Origin: Bacteroidota bacterium
Lineage (GTDB): Bacteria > Bacteroidota > Bacteroidia > UBA7662 > CANHCV01
Reading direction: 5' to 3'
Assembly (NCBI GenBank): GCA_947501265.1
Contig: CANMVY010000010.1
Span: 1 to 64,000 of the forward strand
Length of the DNA stretch: 64,000 bases
Shown here: positions 19,689-29,398 of the stretch, piece after piece
Position numbering within the stretch: the first letter of the stretch is position 1
How the letters are laid out: the number at the start of each line of letters is the position of its first letter
Made by a program: the position numbers and the translations under genes
The notes under the pieces: generated by a model
Told to the model about the DNA's origin: nothing
Databases searched by the model: none
The model's input: the letters and a program-made list of their open reading frames with translations, nothing else

Positions 19689-20076
19689 GTGGCTTGTTCT
19701 TACTGATCCACTCCGAGGTAAAATGCCCGCCATCTCTTCCCCACGAATTGTACAAAAAAGTCATCAAATACCCCAACTCTACATCCGTTAAGGTAGGCTC
19801 AGAGGGCATGATTCCGTTGTAACTCACCCCGTTCACTTGAATGGGCCCACTCATTCCCTGCACAATGTGTTGAAGGGTTCGAACAGAGTCGGCCAACATG
19901 TAATCGCTCTTTTGAATCGGTGGATAAAGCAAACCGTTCCCTTCTCCTTTTTCACCGTGGCAAGCCATGCAATGCTGCTGATAAATGCGCAATCCGTTGG
20001 CCTCGGCTAACTCCTTTTCCGATCCCATGGTGCAAGCGAAAAGGGCAACAGGAAGGAGGAAAAATAGCTTTTTCAT
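19681..20076 (-). CDS. Class I cytochrome c lipoprotein
   Basis: The 131-residue protein has a lipoprotein signal (MKKLFFLLPVALFAC) and one haem-binding CMACH motif near residue 36, followed by GEKGEGNGLLYPP. A Met in GIMPSEPTLTD is the likely sixth ligand. It is probably an outer- or inner-membrane-anchored periplasmic electron carrier. The start overlaps the SCO1 gene stop by 4 bases, suggesting a shared role in respiratory oxidase assembly or electron delivery. Confidence 0.9.
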   Translation of the reverse strand: MKKLFFLLPVALFACTMGSEKELAEANGLRIYQQHCMACHGEKGEGNGLLYPPIQKSDYMLADSVRTLQHIVQGMSGPIQVNGVSYNGIMPSEPTLTDVELGYLMTFLYNSWGRDGGHFTSEWISKNKPLK

Positions 20077-20681
20077 TGCTCTTCCAAAAGTAGGGGAAGC
20101 TCCTTCATCAATCGATCAACGTCTTTGGGATCGGTTCCATCGTAAGCTCCACGCTTGCGTCCCTGGCGGTCGACCAAAATAAAAAATCCACTGTGAACGT
20201 AGCCGCCGGGTTCGTTATCATCTGCCACCATGTGACTCATGAAATGGTTTTCACCCAATTGGTAAATAGAGTCTTCGTTTCCAGTTAACATCCACCAATG
20301 CTTCGGATCAATTTTAGCTCTTTTGCCGTATTCAGCCAAGGTAGCTACCGAATCGCGGATCGGATCAATGGAAAAAGATAAAATTCGAAAATCTTCCCGA
20401 TCTCCAAATTTTTCGCTCACCCGCTTCATCTGCTTTAACATTTTTGGACAAATGCTGGGGCAAGAAGTGAAGAAAAACTCGGCTATGTAAACCTTGCCTT
20501 TTACATCCGTTCCTTGGATGGTTTTCCCTTCTTGATTGAGAAATGAAAAATTGGGAATACTTGGATAAATGGTATCTGTTCCAACTACTTTCTCGGGATT
20601 TCCCAAGAATGGAAGTTTCTGTTTAGGCGATTCGCAGGCAATAATTATTGCAAGAAAGGAAAGAAAAATGAGGTGTTTCAT
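20073..20681 (-). CDS. SCO1/SenC family copper chaperone lipoprotein
   Basis: The 202-residue thioredoxin-fold protein is expected to deliver copper to the CuA site of cytochrome oxidase. It has a lipoprotein signal ending in AC at residues 15-16, the copper-binding FFTSCPSICPKM (CxxxC), and a conserved His in GGYVHSGFFILVD. It lies upstream of a cytochrome c gene in a two-gene operon with a TACTTTTG box 21 bases before its ATG. Confidence 0.95.
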   Translation of the reverse strand: MKHLIFLSFLAIIIACESPKQKLPFLGNPEKVVGTDTIYPSIPNFSFLNQEGKTIQGTDVKGKVYIAEFFFTSCPSICPKMLKQMKRVSEKFGDREDFRILSFSIDPIRDSVATLAEYGKRAKIDPKHWWMLTGNEDSIYQLGENHFMSHMVADDNEPGGYVHSGFFILVDRQGRKRGAYDGTDPKDVDRLMKELPLLLEEQ

Positions 20682-20702
20682 GCGTACTTTGTAAAACTAA
20701 CG

Positions 20703-20710
20703 CAAAAGTA
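20703..20710 (-). promoter_or_regulatory. Candidate -7 box for the SCO1-cytochrome c operon
   Basis: Minus-strand TACTTTTG is an exact TAnnTTTG, 21 bases before the SCO1 ATG at 20681. Confidence 0.55.
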
Positions 20711-20728
20711 GGTACAAGAGTTTCAAAC

Positions 20729-21667
20729 ATGAGCCATCGAGGATTTGAAAAAGGAAGCGATACCGGATTATTTACCGAGGTTTCGCACCGAACCAAACGG
20801 AACATCAATCCGGATGGCAGTTTCAACATCGTTCGAAAAGGAGAAACCTTTTCGGAGGTTGGGATTTTCCACAAATTGGTGAACATGCCCATTTTTTCTT
20901 TTTTATCCCTCATTTTCGGATTTTATTTTGGGATCAATTTGCTCTTTAGCGTTGGATACTATTTATTGGGTCCTTCGGCTTTTCAAGGAGTTGGGGATCA
21001 CCAAGGTTGGGACTTTTTTTGGGATGTTTATTTCTTTGGTTTACAAACCATTACAACGGTTGGATACGGTTCTGTTGCGCCTACCGCCCACGGGGCTTCA
21101 GCACTTGCTGGCGTAGAGGCTCTTTCGGGTATTTTAACCTTCGCTTTGGCCACCGGATTGCTTTACGGACGTTTCTCGAAACCGAGGGCCAAAATCTTGT
21201 TTTCCGAAAAAGCCATCATCGGAAAATACCAACAAAACGATGCCTTCATGGTTAAAATTGCCAACGGCCGGAAAAACGTACTCACCGACTTGGAAGCATC
21301 CGTCATCATCAAATTTAGCACGAAAGAAAAGAAGTATTACCGCCAACAATTTCATGTTTTGAAGTTGGAGTTGCAGAAAATTAACTTCATGCCCTTGAAT
21401 TGGACCTTGGTTCATGTCCTTACCGAACAAAGTCCCCTTTACCAAAAAACCAAGGAAGACTTGGCCCAAATGGATGCAGAAATCATGGTTTACGTTAAGG
21501 GTTTCGACGATTCCTACCACCAAATGGTTCAGGCAAAAACCTCCTACGTTTGCGGTGAAATCGTTCATCATGCTTCCTTCGTTCCATCGTACCGAACCGA
21601 TGAGGACGGGAACGTGATCTTCTATCCCGATCGAATTTCCGAAATAGAAATTCACGATGAAGAATAA
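20729..21667 (+). CDS. Inward-rectifier (Kir-type) potassium channel
   Basis: A 312-residue KirBac-like channel. An N-terminal slide-helix region is followed by a first membrane helix (~residues 51-72, FSFLSLIFGFYFGINLLFSV), a pore helix and the selectivity filter TTVGYGS, and a second helix (~113-135). About 170 residues of beta-rich cytoplasmic domain follow (VKIANGRKNVLTDLEASV), the immunoglobulin-like gating domain of Kir channels. It would conduct K+ at the inner membrane. The 3' end overlaps the next gene by 11 bases. Confidence 0.93.
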   Translation: MSHRGFEKGSDTGLFTEVSHRTKRNINPDGSFNIVRKGETFSEVGIFHKLVNMPIFSFLSLIFGFYFGINLLFSVGYYLLGPSAFQGVGDHQGWDFFWDVYFFGLQTITTVGYGSVAPTAHGASALAGVEALSGILTFALATGLLYGRFSKPRAKILFSEKAIIGKYQQNDAFMVKIANGRKNVLTDLEASVIIKFSTKEKKYYRQQFHVLKLELQKINFMPLNWTLVHVLTEQSPLYQKTKEDLAQMDAEIMVYVKGFDDSYHQMVQAKTSYVCGEIVHHASFVPSYRTDEDGNVIFYPDRISEIEIHDEE

Positions 21668-22451
21668 CTCCTTGCACGATATTGCGGTAGTTGTTCGAGC
21701 ATCGGGCGAGCGTACAACCGCCATCTGCATCCAATTGCTGGAGGAGCAAGTCGGCAAGATCGCTGGGCTCGTTGAAGGGATCTCTCCATTCAATGCTGCT
21801 TCACGAAAATCGGTTGAATTGGCGGTGGCCACGGGAAAAAAATACACGGCCTTGGTGGATGCAGATGTGTTGGTATCGCCGAACAGTTTGGCCAAACTTC
21901 GCCGCATTTTAGAACTTGCAACTCCAGAAACCTTTTTGGTTAATACCTACACTTTGGATAAATTTCACCTGGCAGGAAGGGAGGGTGGCATTCATTTTTA
22001 CCGCACGAATTTATTAGCGAAATACCTGGAATTGGCCAACGAATGGTCAGATATTCCACGTCCGGAGGCCAAGTTCCACCATTGGATGGAAGCAAACGGG
22101 TACACCATTTACTACGATCAAGAGATAACTTCCATCCACGAATTCTTTCAATGGAGAAAAGATGTTCGGCAGAAAGTTGGATATCGGTTGCAAAAGTTGG
22201 GATTACCCCAACTGAAACACGCTTCTTATTTGAGAAAGATGGGGTGGTTGGATGGTGATTTTGACATTGCAGGACGACTTGTGAATGAAGCGAACGCTGC
22301 CAGCATTAACGATCGAACGGAGGTACCGAAAATCGATTGGGAGGAAAAAACCTTGAAAATGACCTCATGGAAAGTAAGATGCATGGTACAACCTTGGGCC
22401 ATTTACGGGTACATTTATTTACAAATTCCGCTGAAGCGGTTGCTGGGTTGA
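21657..22451 (+). CDS. Putative glycosyltransferase-like protein
   Basis: A 264-residue soluble protein. The N-terminal part resembles a GT-A nucleotide-sugar fold: IAVVVRASGERTTAICIQLL, then a DADVLV motif near residue 68 in the place of a DxD metal site. No membrane segment is seen until a weakly hydrophobic C-terminus. I cannot assign a sugar donor or acceptor. It starts inside the Kir channel gene (11-base overlap), so the two are translated from one message. Confidence in the fold is moderate. Confidence 0.55.
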   Translation: MKNNSLHDIAVVVRASGERTTAICIQLLEEQVGKIAGLVEGISPFNAASRKSVELAVATGKKYTALVDADVLVSPNSLAKLRRILELATPETFLVNTYTLDKFHLAGREGGIHFYRTNLLAKYLELANEWSDIPRPEAKFHHWMEANGYTIYYDQEITSIHEFFQWRKDVRQKVGYRLQKLGLPQLKHASYLRKMGWLDGDFDIAGRLVNEANAASINDRTEVPKIDWEEKTLKMTSWKVRCMVQPWAIYGYIYLQIPLKRLLG

Positions 22452-22796
22452 TTAACCCCCGGCTTTTTTCACTTGGGAATAGCCCATTTCCTTCAGCCAA
22501 ACCAAAAGTTTGTCGCGAAAGTCGCCTTGAAGAATAATTTCTCCGTCTTTGGCGCTACCTCCAACCCCGCATTTCATTTTCAACTTCTTACCGAGTTCCT
22601 GCAAATCGTCTTGCTGTCCAACAAAACCCCGAATGATGGAGGCTACTTTTCCGCCCCCCTTTCGCTCGAGATGAATTTTTAAATTTTGTTGTTGAGGGGG
22701 CAAGGTTTCAGCATCGCTCAAACCGAAAAACGAATAATTGAACTCGGGATCGGTGGAATACACCACGCCCTCTCGGTTTTTATCTTTTTTTCCCAT
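22452..22796 (-). CDS. SUI1/YciH family translation factor-like protein
   Basis: The 114-residue protein (start [10 protein letters not shown] at 22796) matches the bacterial eIF1/SUI1-like family. The core contains [19 protein letters not shown] and [20 protein letters not shown], ending in [16 protein letters not shown]. Bacterial members are thought to influence start-codon selection. An upstream in-frame extension to 22823 runs into the ABC permease gene and is not used here. The start is 2 bases from that gene's stop. Confidence 0.92.
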   Translation of the reverse strand: MGKKDKNREGVVYSTDPEFNYSFFGLSDAETLPPQQQNLKIHLERKGGGKVASIIRGFVGQQDDLQELGKKLKMKCGVGGSAKDGEIILQGDFRDKLLVWLKEMGYSQVKKAGG

Positions 22797-22797
22797 G

Positions 22798-24060
22798 TTA
22801 CTTTTTAAATGCCCAACGAGCAATTTCCTTCAAAGTTACTTTTTTCCCGTACATCAAAACCCCAATTCGATATATTCGGGCGGAAATATAGGTAAAAAAT
22901 ACAAAGCTCAACACCATGGTTACCATGCTCAACGCCAATTCCCAAGGAGCAACGGCATCGTATGCAAAGCGCGCCATCATCACCACAGGAGCCGTTAGCG
23001 GAATCATGGAGCTCCAAAAAGCGGTTGCCGAATGCGGCTGAGCCACCGCCGTTTGCGCCAATACAAACGCAATGATGATGGGAATGGTAACGGGAAAGGT
23101 TAACTGTTGTGCATCTTGCTCTTGATCTACAGCCGAACCGATGGCCGCAAACAACGCAGCGTAGATTAGGAAACCGAAAATGAAGTAAAAGAAGAACACC
23201 AATAAGAATCCGGGAACATCTGCCATGGCCGAAAGCGCATCGGGCGACATGGCATCGGGAGCGGCAGCCGAACCTGTAGCGGCATCGCCCAAAAAGGCGG
23301 GCAATACCAAGGTAATCACAATCATCGTTAAACCAATCCAAATGAGGAATTGCAACAAAGCGGTGGCTGCGATACCCAATATTTTTCCCATCATGAGTTG
23401 AAACGGCTGAACACTCGAAATCAAAACCTCCATGATTCGGTTGCTTTTCTCCTCAGAAACGCCTCTCAAAACCTGCATACCGTAAATCAAAATGAAAAAG
23501 TACATCAACATGCTACCAATGGAAGCCAAGCCAAACGCTTTCTCGCTCGATTGGGAACTTCCTTCGGGTTTTACACTTTGAATGCTGAATTCCGGAGTTT
23601 TCATGGAATCGAGTTTGGCTCTCGACACTCCGTTTTCTTCCAATTTTTTGTCTTCAACCGTTTTGGAAATATTCTCGGTTAAATAATCCTGCACCTTAAT
23701 ACTCATGGGGGATTGGCTGGTAAACTTGAGGCCTTTCCCGGGATCTTTCCCAAAAACCTCGGCAGTTACCGTAAGCAATCCGAGATTTTCATCCTGCGCT
23801 AAACTATCGATTAAAGCCTGGCCTTTCAATGGCGCAGGAATGAGCAATAGCTTTTCTTTGGATGGAAGTTTTTGCTTCCACAACTGAGCATCGTCTTGCA
23901 CCCAAATGGTTTGAGTGGAATCGTCCATCTTTGTAATGATGATGGGAACCGCAATAAATGCCGACATCAATACCGGGCCCAAAATGGAGAGAATCCAGAA
24001 TTGCTTGGTTTTTACCCGAACGAATAATTCCCTGGAAAGGATAAGGTAGATGGCTCTCAT
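22798..24060 (-). CDS. ABC-2 type transporter permease (NatB-like)
   Basis: The 420-residue membrane protein has an N-terminal helix (~20-45, [20 protein letters not shown]), a large extracytoplasmic domain of about 150 residues and five or six C-terminal helices. [20 protein letters not shown] is the hallmark of ABC-2 permeases of the NatB/YhaP group, involved in export of Na+, drugs or lipids. It pairs with the ATPase gene just upstream (4-base overlap). Confidence 0.9.
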   Translation of the reverse strand: MRAIYLILSRELFVRVKTKQFWILSILGPVLMSAFIAVPIIITKMDDSTQTIWVQDDAQLWKQKLPSKEKLLLIPAPLKGQALIDSLAQDENLGLLTVTAEVFGKDPGKGLKFTSQSPMSIKVQDYLTENISKTVEDKKLEENGVSRAKLDSMKTPEFSIQSVKPEGSSQSSEKAFGLASIGSMLMYFFILIYGMQVLRGVSEEKSNRIMEVLISSVQPFQLMMGKILGIAATALLQFLIWIGLTMIVITLVLPAFLGDAATGSAAAPDAMSPDALSAMADVPGFLLVFFFYFIFGFLIYAALFAAIGSAVDQEQDAQQLTFPVTIPIIIAFVLAQTAVAQPHSATAFWSSMIPLTAPVVMMARFAYDAVAPWELALSMVTMVLSFVFFTYISARIYRIGVLMYGKKVTLKEIARWAFKK

Positions 24061-24956
24061 AGGGCAGAATTTTGAACGATTTGAATGAAAATTTCATTGA
24101 GTCCCGGAATCAATTCCCGGCAACTGTGGATGGTAAGCTGGGATTGAAGGGCTTTTTGAAGCCACTCGTTCACCGAATGTTCGGCCATCGGCAAAACAAC
24201 CTTTTGCCCGTCTTCCGTTTGAACAATGGAAAACCCTTGCATCCAATCGGGAATGTTTCCTTCAAATAGCAACTCAATTTCACTGGATTTGTGGGCCTGA
24301 CGTATTTCCCGGGTGGTTCCCGAAAGCACCACTTTGCTTTGGTGAATCATCACCAAACTATCGCACAAGGTTTCTACCGATTCCATGCGGTGGGAAGAAA
24401 ACAAAATGGTTGCTCCCCGTTGTTTTAAATTCAGAATTTCTTCCTTGAGAATTTCGGCGTTCACGGGATCGAAGCCGGAAAACGGCTCGTCCAAAATCAC
24501 CAAATCTGGCTCATGAAGGATGGTTGCGATGAATTGCACCTTTTGTTGCATCCCTTTCGACAAGTCGGCCACGTGTTTGTTCCACCATTTTTGAAGGTCG
24601 AAACGTTCAAACCACTGTTTGCAACGAAGGGTCGCTTCCGATTTCGACAAGCCTTTGAGTTGCCCCAAGTAGATGACTTGATCGGCGATATTCATCTTTT
24701 TATACAGCCCTCGTTCTTCGGGAAGATAACCCACCTTTTGAATGTCTTCCCTGCGAATTGGACGACCTTCAAAGAGCACTTCGCCTTCGTCGGGCGCAAT
24801 GATTTGATTGATGATTCGAATGGACGTGGTTTTGCCGGCGCCATTGGGACCCAACAACCCAAAAATGCTGCCCTTAGGAATGGAAAAACTCACTCCATTG
24901 AGGGCCTTGTGCGCTTCAAACGATTTGTGAATGTTGCGCAGTTCAATAAGATTCAT
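24057..24956 (-). CDS. ABC transporter ATP-binding protein (NatA-like)
   Basis: The 299-residue ATPase partners the ABC-2 permease. It has Walker A GPNGAGKTTS, Q-loop VGYLPEERGLYKKM, signature LSKGMQQKVQ, Walker B LVILDEPFSGFDPVN and a switch His in LFSSHRMESV. I place the start at 24956 (MNLIELRNIHKSFEA); an upstream extension to 24995 is unlike the family. The C-terminal ~80 residues are the usual regulatory extension of NatA-type proteins. Confidence 0.94.
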   Translation of the reverse strand: MNLIELRNIHKSFEAHKALNGVSFSIPKGSIFGLLGPNGAGKTTSIRIINQIIAPDEGEVLFEGRPIRREDIQKVGYLPEERGLYKKMNIADQVIYLGQLKGLSKSEATLRCKQWFERFDLQKWWNKHVADLSKGMQQKVQFIATILHEPDLVILDEPFSGFDPVNAEILKEEILNLKQRGATILFSSHRMESVETLCDSLVMIHQSKVVLSGTTREIRQAHKSSEIELLFEGNIPDWMQGFSIVQTEDGQKVVLPMAEHSVNEWLQKALQSQLTIHSCRELIPGLNEIFIQIVQNSAL

Positions 24957-25037
24957 GCGATAAAGTTCTTTAAAAAAACCTGAATAAAAAACCATTTTTT
25001 ACCCGAACTTCGCTGATCGATTGAACGATCTGTATAA

Positions 25038-25550
25038 ATGACCGCGATGAAAGGACGACTATTTTGGATTTTAGGATTCATGTTTTTACTTAACGGCAAT
25101 TCCTTCGCTCAGGTTTACCGTCAAGCCGTAGGAATTCGGGGAAATGGCAACCTTTTGGGATTTTCTTTTGTTCAACGAATTGCTCCTTCCATGACTGGGG
25201 AAGTTATTCTTGAACGAAATCCCTTCGACTCGCACATTGCCGGAACAGTTCGCTTCCACAGAAACACGTTTGGCCCTCGCTTAAATTCGTACTTTGGAAT
25301 TGGCGGACAAGCTGGATTTGTTCGTTATGCGCCAGGAACTTTTGTTGGTTTGAATACGCAGTTTGGATTGGAGTATAAACTGCCGTTCTTGCCCATTCAA
25401 ACCAGCATCGATTTAATGCCCATGATCAATCTCGGGCCGCACCCCAAAAACTTGTATTTGCAAGTTGCTTTGGGAATTCGATATGTTACCAAAAAAGATG
25501 AAACCCGGGGCTTGCGTGGCGTCATCAATCAAATGAAAAACATTCCATGA
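25038..25550 (+). CDS. Predicted outer-membrane beta-barrel protein, function unknown
   Basis: The 170-residue protein starts with a signal peptide (MTAMKGRLFWILGFMFLLNG, cleavage after SFAQ); an alternative ATG lies at 25047. The mature part is made of short amphipathic strands ending in aromatic residues (YFGIGGQAGFVRYAPG, NLYLQVALGIRYVTKK), which suggests a small barrel. It overlaps the next gene by 4 bases. No family could be named. Confidence 0.65.
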   Translation: MTAMKGRLFWILGFMFLLNGNSFAQVYRQAVGIRGNGNLLGFSFVQRIAPSMTGEVILERNPFDSHIAGTVRFHRNTFGPRLNSYFGIGGQAGFVRYAPGTFVGLNTQFGLEYKLPFLPIQTSIDLMPMINLGPHPKNLYLQVALGIRYVTKKDETRGLRGVINQMKNIP

Positions 25551-26107
25551 CGGATCGCGACCTCTTTTTAGAGCATACCATCGATTACTTTGGACCTCAT
25601 GCGCAGCGAAAGGGAGAAATCGAATCGCAACTGCCCACGTTTATTCAGTGGGATTTTGTTTTTCGACCCAGCCAAAACCCCCAGTTAAAACAATTGGAGG
25701 CCGAAGCCTTTCGTCCGGTTCAGCAATGGTTTCGCAACCAAGGTTGGCCCGTTTTACGCTTAGCAGAAAACGTTTGGGAGTCGGTTGAAAGCATTCCTGA
25801 AGAGGCCCGAGTGCCGGAAGAAGTGGTTCAACATTTGCAAGCGCGTTTTGACCAAATGGAAGATCAACGAAAAGGAGCGGTGTTTACGTTGTTCTGCTGC
25901 GGAAGCGATCGCACCCATTGGACGGCCGCTCAAGCGCTCTTGGAGGGCGGAATTACCCCCAAAGAATTTGCTCTCGTGTTGGCATCGGCCGAAATTACTG
26001 CCGCTAAATTGGCCGGACAGATGAGCAAAACCGACTGGAAAGAAGCCTTGAGGGAATTTGAAGATTTGGCGTACGACGCCCTCGACTTTGCCGACGAAGA
26101 AGCATGA
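25547..26107 (+). CDS. Conserved-looking hypothetical cytoplasmic protein
   Basis: The 186-residue protein is acidic, with no signal peptide or membrane segment. It is mostly helical in appearance and has a CCGSDRTHWTAAQALLEGG stretch around residues 123-141. I do not recognise a family. It is coupled on both sides by 4-base overlaps, with a beta-barrel gene upstream and coaE downstream, so it is certainly translated, but this context does not point to a role. Confidence 0.6.
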   Translation: MTDRDLFLEHTIDYFGPHAQRKGEIESQLPTFIQWDFVFRPSQNPQLKQLEAEAFRPVQQWFRNQGWPVLRLAENVWESVESIPEEARVPEEVVQHLQARFDQMEDQRKGAVFTLFCCGSDRTHWTAAQALLEGGITPKEFALVLASAEITAAKLAGQMSKTDWKEALREFEDLAYDALDFADEEA

Positions 26108-26691
26108 AACGCATTGGATTAACAGGAGGAATTGGGAGCGGGAAAAGTACGGTCGCTTCGGTTTTTGCCACCTTGGGGATTCCGTGTTACAATAGCGACC
26201 GCCGCGCCAAAGAACTCATGGTTGAAAAAGATTCCCTACGAACCTTCCTCTTCCAACATTTCGGACCGGAGGTCATCCAAAACCATCAACTCCAATCCTC
26301 CATCATTTCCAAAGTTGTTTTCGAACATCCCGAATTGCTGGAACAACTCAACGGAGCCGTACATCCCGAAGTGGGGAAAGACTTCGACGCTTGGTGCGAA
26401 GAGCAAAATGCTCCCTACATTTTGAAAGAAGCTGCGCTGCTGTTCGAAAGCGGGAGCTGGAAAAATTTGGATGCCATCGTTTGCGTTACCGCTCCCGAAG
26501 CGTTGCGCATTGAACGCGTGATTCAGCGCAACGGATTCTCCCGAGAACAGGTAAAAGCTCGGATTCAAAATCAAATGCCCGAAGAAGAAAAAGTTTCCCG
26601 ATCCCAATTTGTCATCGAAAACGATGGAAATCATTCCCTTATTGAACAAGTTTTGGCCATCCACCAAACGCTTCTCAAGAAAGTTAATTAA
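26104..26691 (+). CDS. coaE: Dephospho-CoA kinase
   Basis: The 195-residue enzyme performs the last step of coenzyme A synthesis, phosphorylating the 3'-hydroxyl of dephospho-CoA. The P-loop GLTGGIGSGKST is at residues 5-16, followed by SDRRAKELM (substrate region) and the lid region ERVIQRNGFSREQVKARI. The length is normal for the family. The start overlaps the preceding gene by 4 bases. Confidence 0.96.
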   Translation: MKRIGLTGGIGSGKSTVASVFATLGIPCYNSDRRAKELMVEKDSLRTFLFQHFGPEVIQNHQLQSSIISKVVFEHPELLEQLNGAVHPEVGKDFDAWCEEQNAPYILKEAALLFESGSWKNLDAIVCVTAPEALRIERVIQRNGFSREQVKARIQNQMPEEEKVSRSQFVIENDGNHSLIEQVLAIHQTLLKKVN

Positions 26692-26724
26692 CAAAACCCC
26701 TCTTTCTTTTTACAACCCCGTGTT

Positions 26725-26732
26725 TACCTTTG
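26725..26732 (+). promoter_or_regulatory. Candidate -7 box for the Cys-rich/TonB/HMA operon
   Basis: TACCTTTG is an exact TAnnTTTG only 4 bases before the GTG at 26737, so the transcript would be leaderless or nearly so. Confidence 0.5.
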
Positions 26733-26736
26733 TGGG

Positions 26737-27165
26737 GTGAAGCGATTCATTTCCATAGCCTTACTTTTCTCTTTCGTCTTCGCAACGGCTGTGCCCGCTG
26801 CGGTTATCGATTGTTGTTGCAAGGCCATGCAAACCGAAAGTTCCAGCTGTTGTGCATCGATGGAAGACGAGGCGGATGCGTGCTGCAGCGATAAAGAATC
26901 GGTGATTCTTAAAAAATTCGAGGAAAAGGCGGCCTTTTTTCAAGAAAAATCGGTGGAGAAATCGGAAAAACCGGTCTTGCATCCTCACGGAAAAGCGCCC
27001 GTCGGTTTGGTTGAATTCGCTTTCAACCGGGCGCTTCAACTTCTTTCCCCCACCTCCATCAAAATTCCCGAGCGAGTCCCGTGTTCCACAAGGGATATCG
27101 TCAGCTTTTCAACCCATTCTTCCCACCGTTTTATGGGGATCGATTTTTCCATTTGGCGCTGTTGA
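26737..27165 (+). CDS. Secreted Cys-rich protein, HYC_CC_PP-like, likely metal-related
   Basis: The 142-residue protein starts at GTG (no ATG is available) with a clear signal peptide (MKRFISIALLFSFVFATAVP). Just after it come clustered cysteines: DCCC, SSCC, DACC. The C-terminal half is Pro/Ser-rich. Small Cys-Cys-containing proteins of this layout sit before TonB receptors and metal-binding proteins in Bacteroidota, and I compare it to the HYC_CC_PP family with caution. The next two genes (TonB receptor and HMA protein) support a periplasmic metal role. Confidence 0.65.
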   Translation: MKRFISIALLFSFVFATAVPAAVIDCCCKAMQTESSSCCASMEDEADACCSDKESVILKKFEEKAAFFQEKSVEKSEKPVLHPHGKAPVGLVEFAFNRALQLLSPTSIKIPERVPCSTRDIVSFSTHSSHRFMGIDFSIWRC

Positions 27166-27213
27166 GTTCAACCCATTTTCACTAGAAAATACGTTGAACA
27201 TCAATCCAAAAAA

Positions 27214-29397
27214 ATGAAAAAATCCATCTTTATCCTATTCATATTCGGCATTTTTTCGACCCATGCGCAAAACCTTTGGTTCGGAAAAATCATCAATAAG
27301 GCTTCTTTAGAGCCCATTTCCGGAGCCGTGATTCGGTTCGGAGAAAACGAATACGCCCTTTCCGATGCTCAAGGGCGATTCAAAATCAAATCATCGGACA
27401 CCCTCCTCACCCTTTTCTTTTCCCATCTCGGATTCGTGTCAGATTCATTGGTAGTTTCCCATCAACAAAAAGGAATCTCCATGCAGATGAGTCCGGCACC
27501 GGTGGAGTTGAAGGGTGCAAACATTGGGCGGAAGCGAAAATCGACCGAGATCAGCACCTTGGATTCTCGAGCGGTACAAACGATCACCACCCGAGAGTTG
27601 CAAAAGGCCGCCTGCTGTAACCTCAGCGAAAGTTTTGAAACGTCGGCGGCTGTAGACGTTTCCCTTTCCGATGCCCTTACCGGCGCACGCCGCATCAAAA
27701 TGTTGGGATTGGACGGAAAATACGTGCAATTGCTCACCGAAAACACCTCGGAATTTCGAGGATTGGGGCAGGCATACGGCATTCAATACGTTCCCGGACA
27801 CTGGATGGAATCCATTCAGATTTTGAAAGGGGCCGGTTCGGTTGCTCAGGGATACGAAGCATTTACCGGCCAAATGAACGTGGAGTTGCTCAAACCTCGT
27901 GAAGCCGAAAAGTTTTCCATGTCGGCCTACCAATCTTCCCAAGGGCGCTCCGAGTTAACGGCCCACGTAGCCGGAAAAGTGAATACCGCCTGGCACGGGT
28001 TGCTGGCCGCCCACACCCAACAAGAGTACATTCAGTGGGACATGAACCACGATGGGTTTTTGGATCAGCCGCTCATCAACAATGTGAACGTGTACAACCG
28101 CTGGCATTGGCAAGGAAAACGCGCCGAGAGTCAAATCGGAATCAAGTACTTGAGGGAAAGTCGTAATGGAGGCGAGGTTCCTTTACCCGACGGGATTTTA
28201 CCGTTGGTTCCTCAATATTTCATCAATCACCACACGGAGCGGTTGTATGCCTGGGCCAAATTTGGGATTTTGTTTCCTGGAAAACCCTACAAAAGCATCG
28301 GAAATATTTTATCGTCGGGCATTCACAAACAGCATTCCATGTTGGGTTGGAACGAGTATCAAGGAAAGGAGAAAAATCTTCAATACTCCTTTTTGTACCA
28401 AACCATTTGGAAAGATACCCGCCATCAAATCAAGATGGGGGCAAATTATTTGTGGGATCAATTCGATGAGAAATTCCGGGATTCGAGTTGGAATCGCACC
28501 GAGCACGTTCCCGGAATCTTTGTTGAATGGCACGAAAAACCGCAAAACCTTCCCCTTGATTTGATCGTTGGCCTTCGGGCAGATCGACACAATTTGTACG
28601 GAGGTTTCCTCACTCCCCGATTCAATTTGAAATGGAACCTTACCGATAACAACATCATTAAAATTTCCTACGGCACCGGCTTCCGCACCGTAAATGCGTT
28701 GGTGGAAAACATTGGTTTTTTTGCTTCGGGAAGGCAATGGATCGTGGAAGAAGCGCCCCAAGCCGAACGCTCCCAAATTTTGGGCGGCAGTTTCATTAAA
28801 ATGATGGATTGGTTCGGACGGGAATGGGTGCTTACCTTGGATTACTACGAAACCCATTTCCAAAATCAATGGTTGGTGGATGTGGAAGAAAGCGGAACGC
28901 TGCGCATGTACAACCAAAAGGCAGCCTCCTTTTCGAAGAGTTTTCAGGCGGAATTGAACGGAGAAGTTTTAGAAGGCACCACCCTACGGTTGGCTTACAA
29001 ATACGACGACCCTCGATCGGGCTTTTCGGGCGGAACGAAAATTCGTCCTCTGGTAGAACAACACCGCTTTTTGGCCAACACCGGCTGGGAAAGCTACAAT
29101 GGGAAATGGCTGGCCGATGCCACGGTAACCTACACCGGTCGAAAACGTTTGCCCCAGTATTACGATTTGCCACAAACCGTTTTGGGCTACAGCCCAGGAT
29201 TCTTTTTGGTGAACGGACAGGTGACCAAGAAATTCAAATTTGCCGATTGGTATATGGGCGTTGAAAACGTTTTGAATTTTCGGCAACACCACCCGATTGT
29301 GGGCGCCCCCATCGGTCCCGGATTTGATGCCGCCATGGTTTGGGGCCCCATCATGGGAAGGAATGTTTATCTAGGAATGCGCTATAAAATCAAGTAA
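27214..29397 (+). CDS. TonB-dependent receptor, likely for a metal or metal complex
   Basis: The 727-residue outer-membrane receptor has a signal peptide (MKKSIFILFIFGIFSTHAQ), then a carboxypeptidase-D regulatory-like domain (residues ~22-95, ISGAVIRFGENEYALSDAQG). The plug follows (~115-225), with the short motif AACCNLSESFE holding two adjacent cysteines, and QILKGAGSVAQGYEAFTGQ at its end. A 22-strand-type barrel ends in GMRYKIK. It lies between a Cys-rich secreted protein and an HMA protein. Copper is a reasonable guess for the ligand, but this is inference from context. Confidence 0.92.
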   Translation: MKKSIFILFIFGIFSTHAQNLWFGKIINKASLEPISGAVIRFGENEYALSDAQGRFKIKSSDTLLTLFFSHLGFVSDSLVVSHQQKGISMQMSPAPVELKGANIGRKRKSTEISTLDSRAVQTITTRELQKAACCNLSESFETSAAVDVSLSDALTGARRIKMLGLDGKYVQLLTENTSEFRGLGQAYGIQYVPGHWMESIQILKGAGSVAQGYEAFTGQMNVELLKPREAEKFSMSAYQSSQGRSELTAHVAGKVNTAWHGLLAAHTQQEYIQWDMNHDGFLDQPLINNVNVYNRWHWQGKRAESQIGIKYLRESRNGGEVPLPDGILPLVPQYFINHHTERLYAWAKFGILFPGKPYKSIGNILSSGIHKQHSMLGWNEYQGKEKNLQYSFLYQTIWKDTRHQIKMGANYLWDQFDEKFRDSSWNRTEHVPGIFVEWHEKPQNLPLDLIVGLRADRHNLYGGFLTPRFNLKWNLTDNNIIKISYGTGFRTVNALVENIGFFASGRQWIVEEAPQAERSQILGGSFIKMMDWFGREWVLTLDYYETHFQNQWLVDVEESGTLRMYNQKAASFSKSFQAELNGEVLEGTTLRLAYKYDDPRSGFSGGTKIRPLVEQHRFLANTGWESYNGKWLADATVTYTGRKRLPQYYDLPQTVLGYSPGFFLVNGQVTKKFKFADWYMGVENVLNFRQHHPIVGAPIGPGFDAAMVWGPIMGRNVYLGMRYKIK

Positions 29398-29398
29398 C

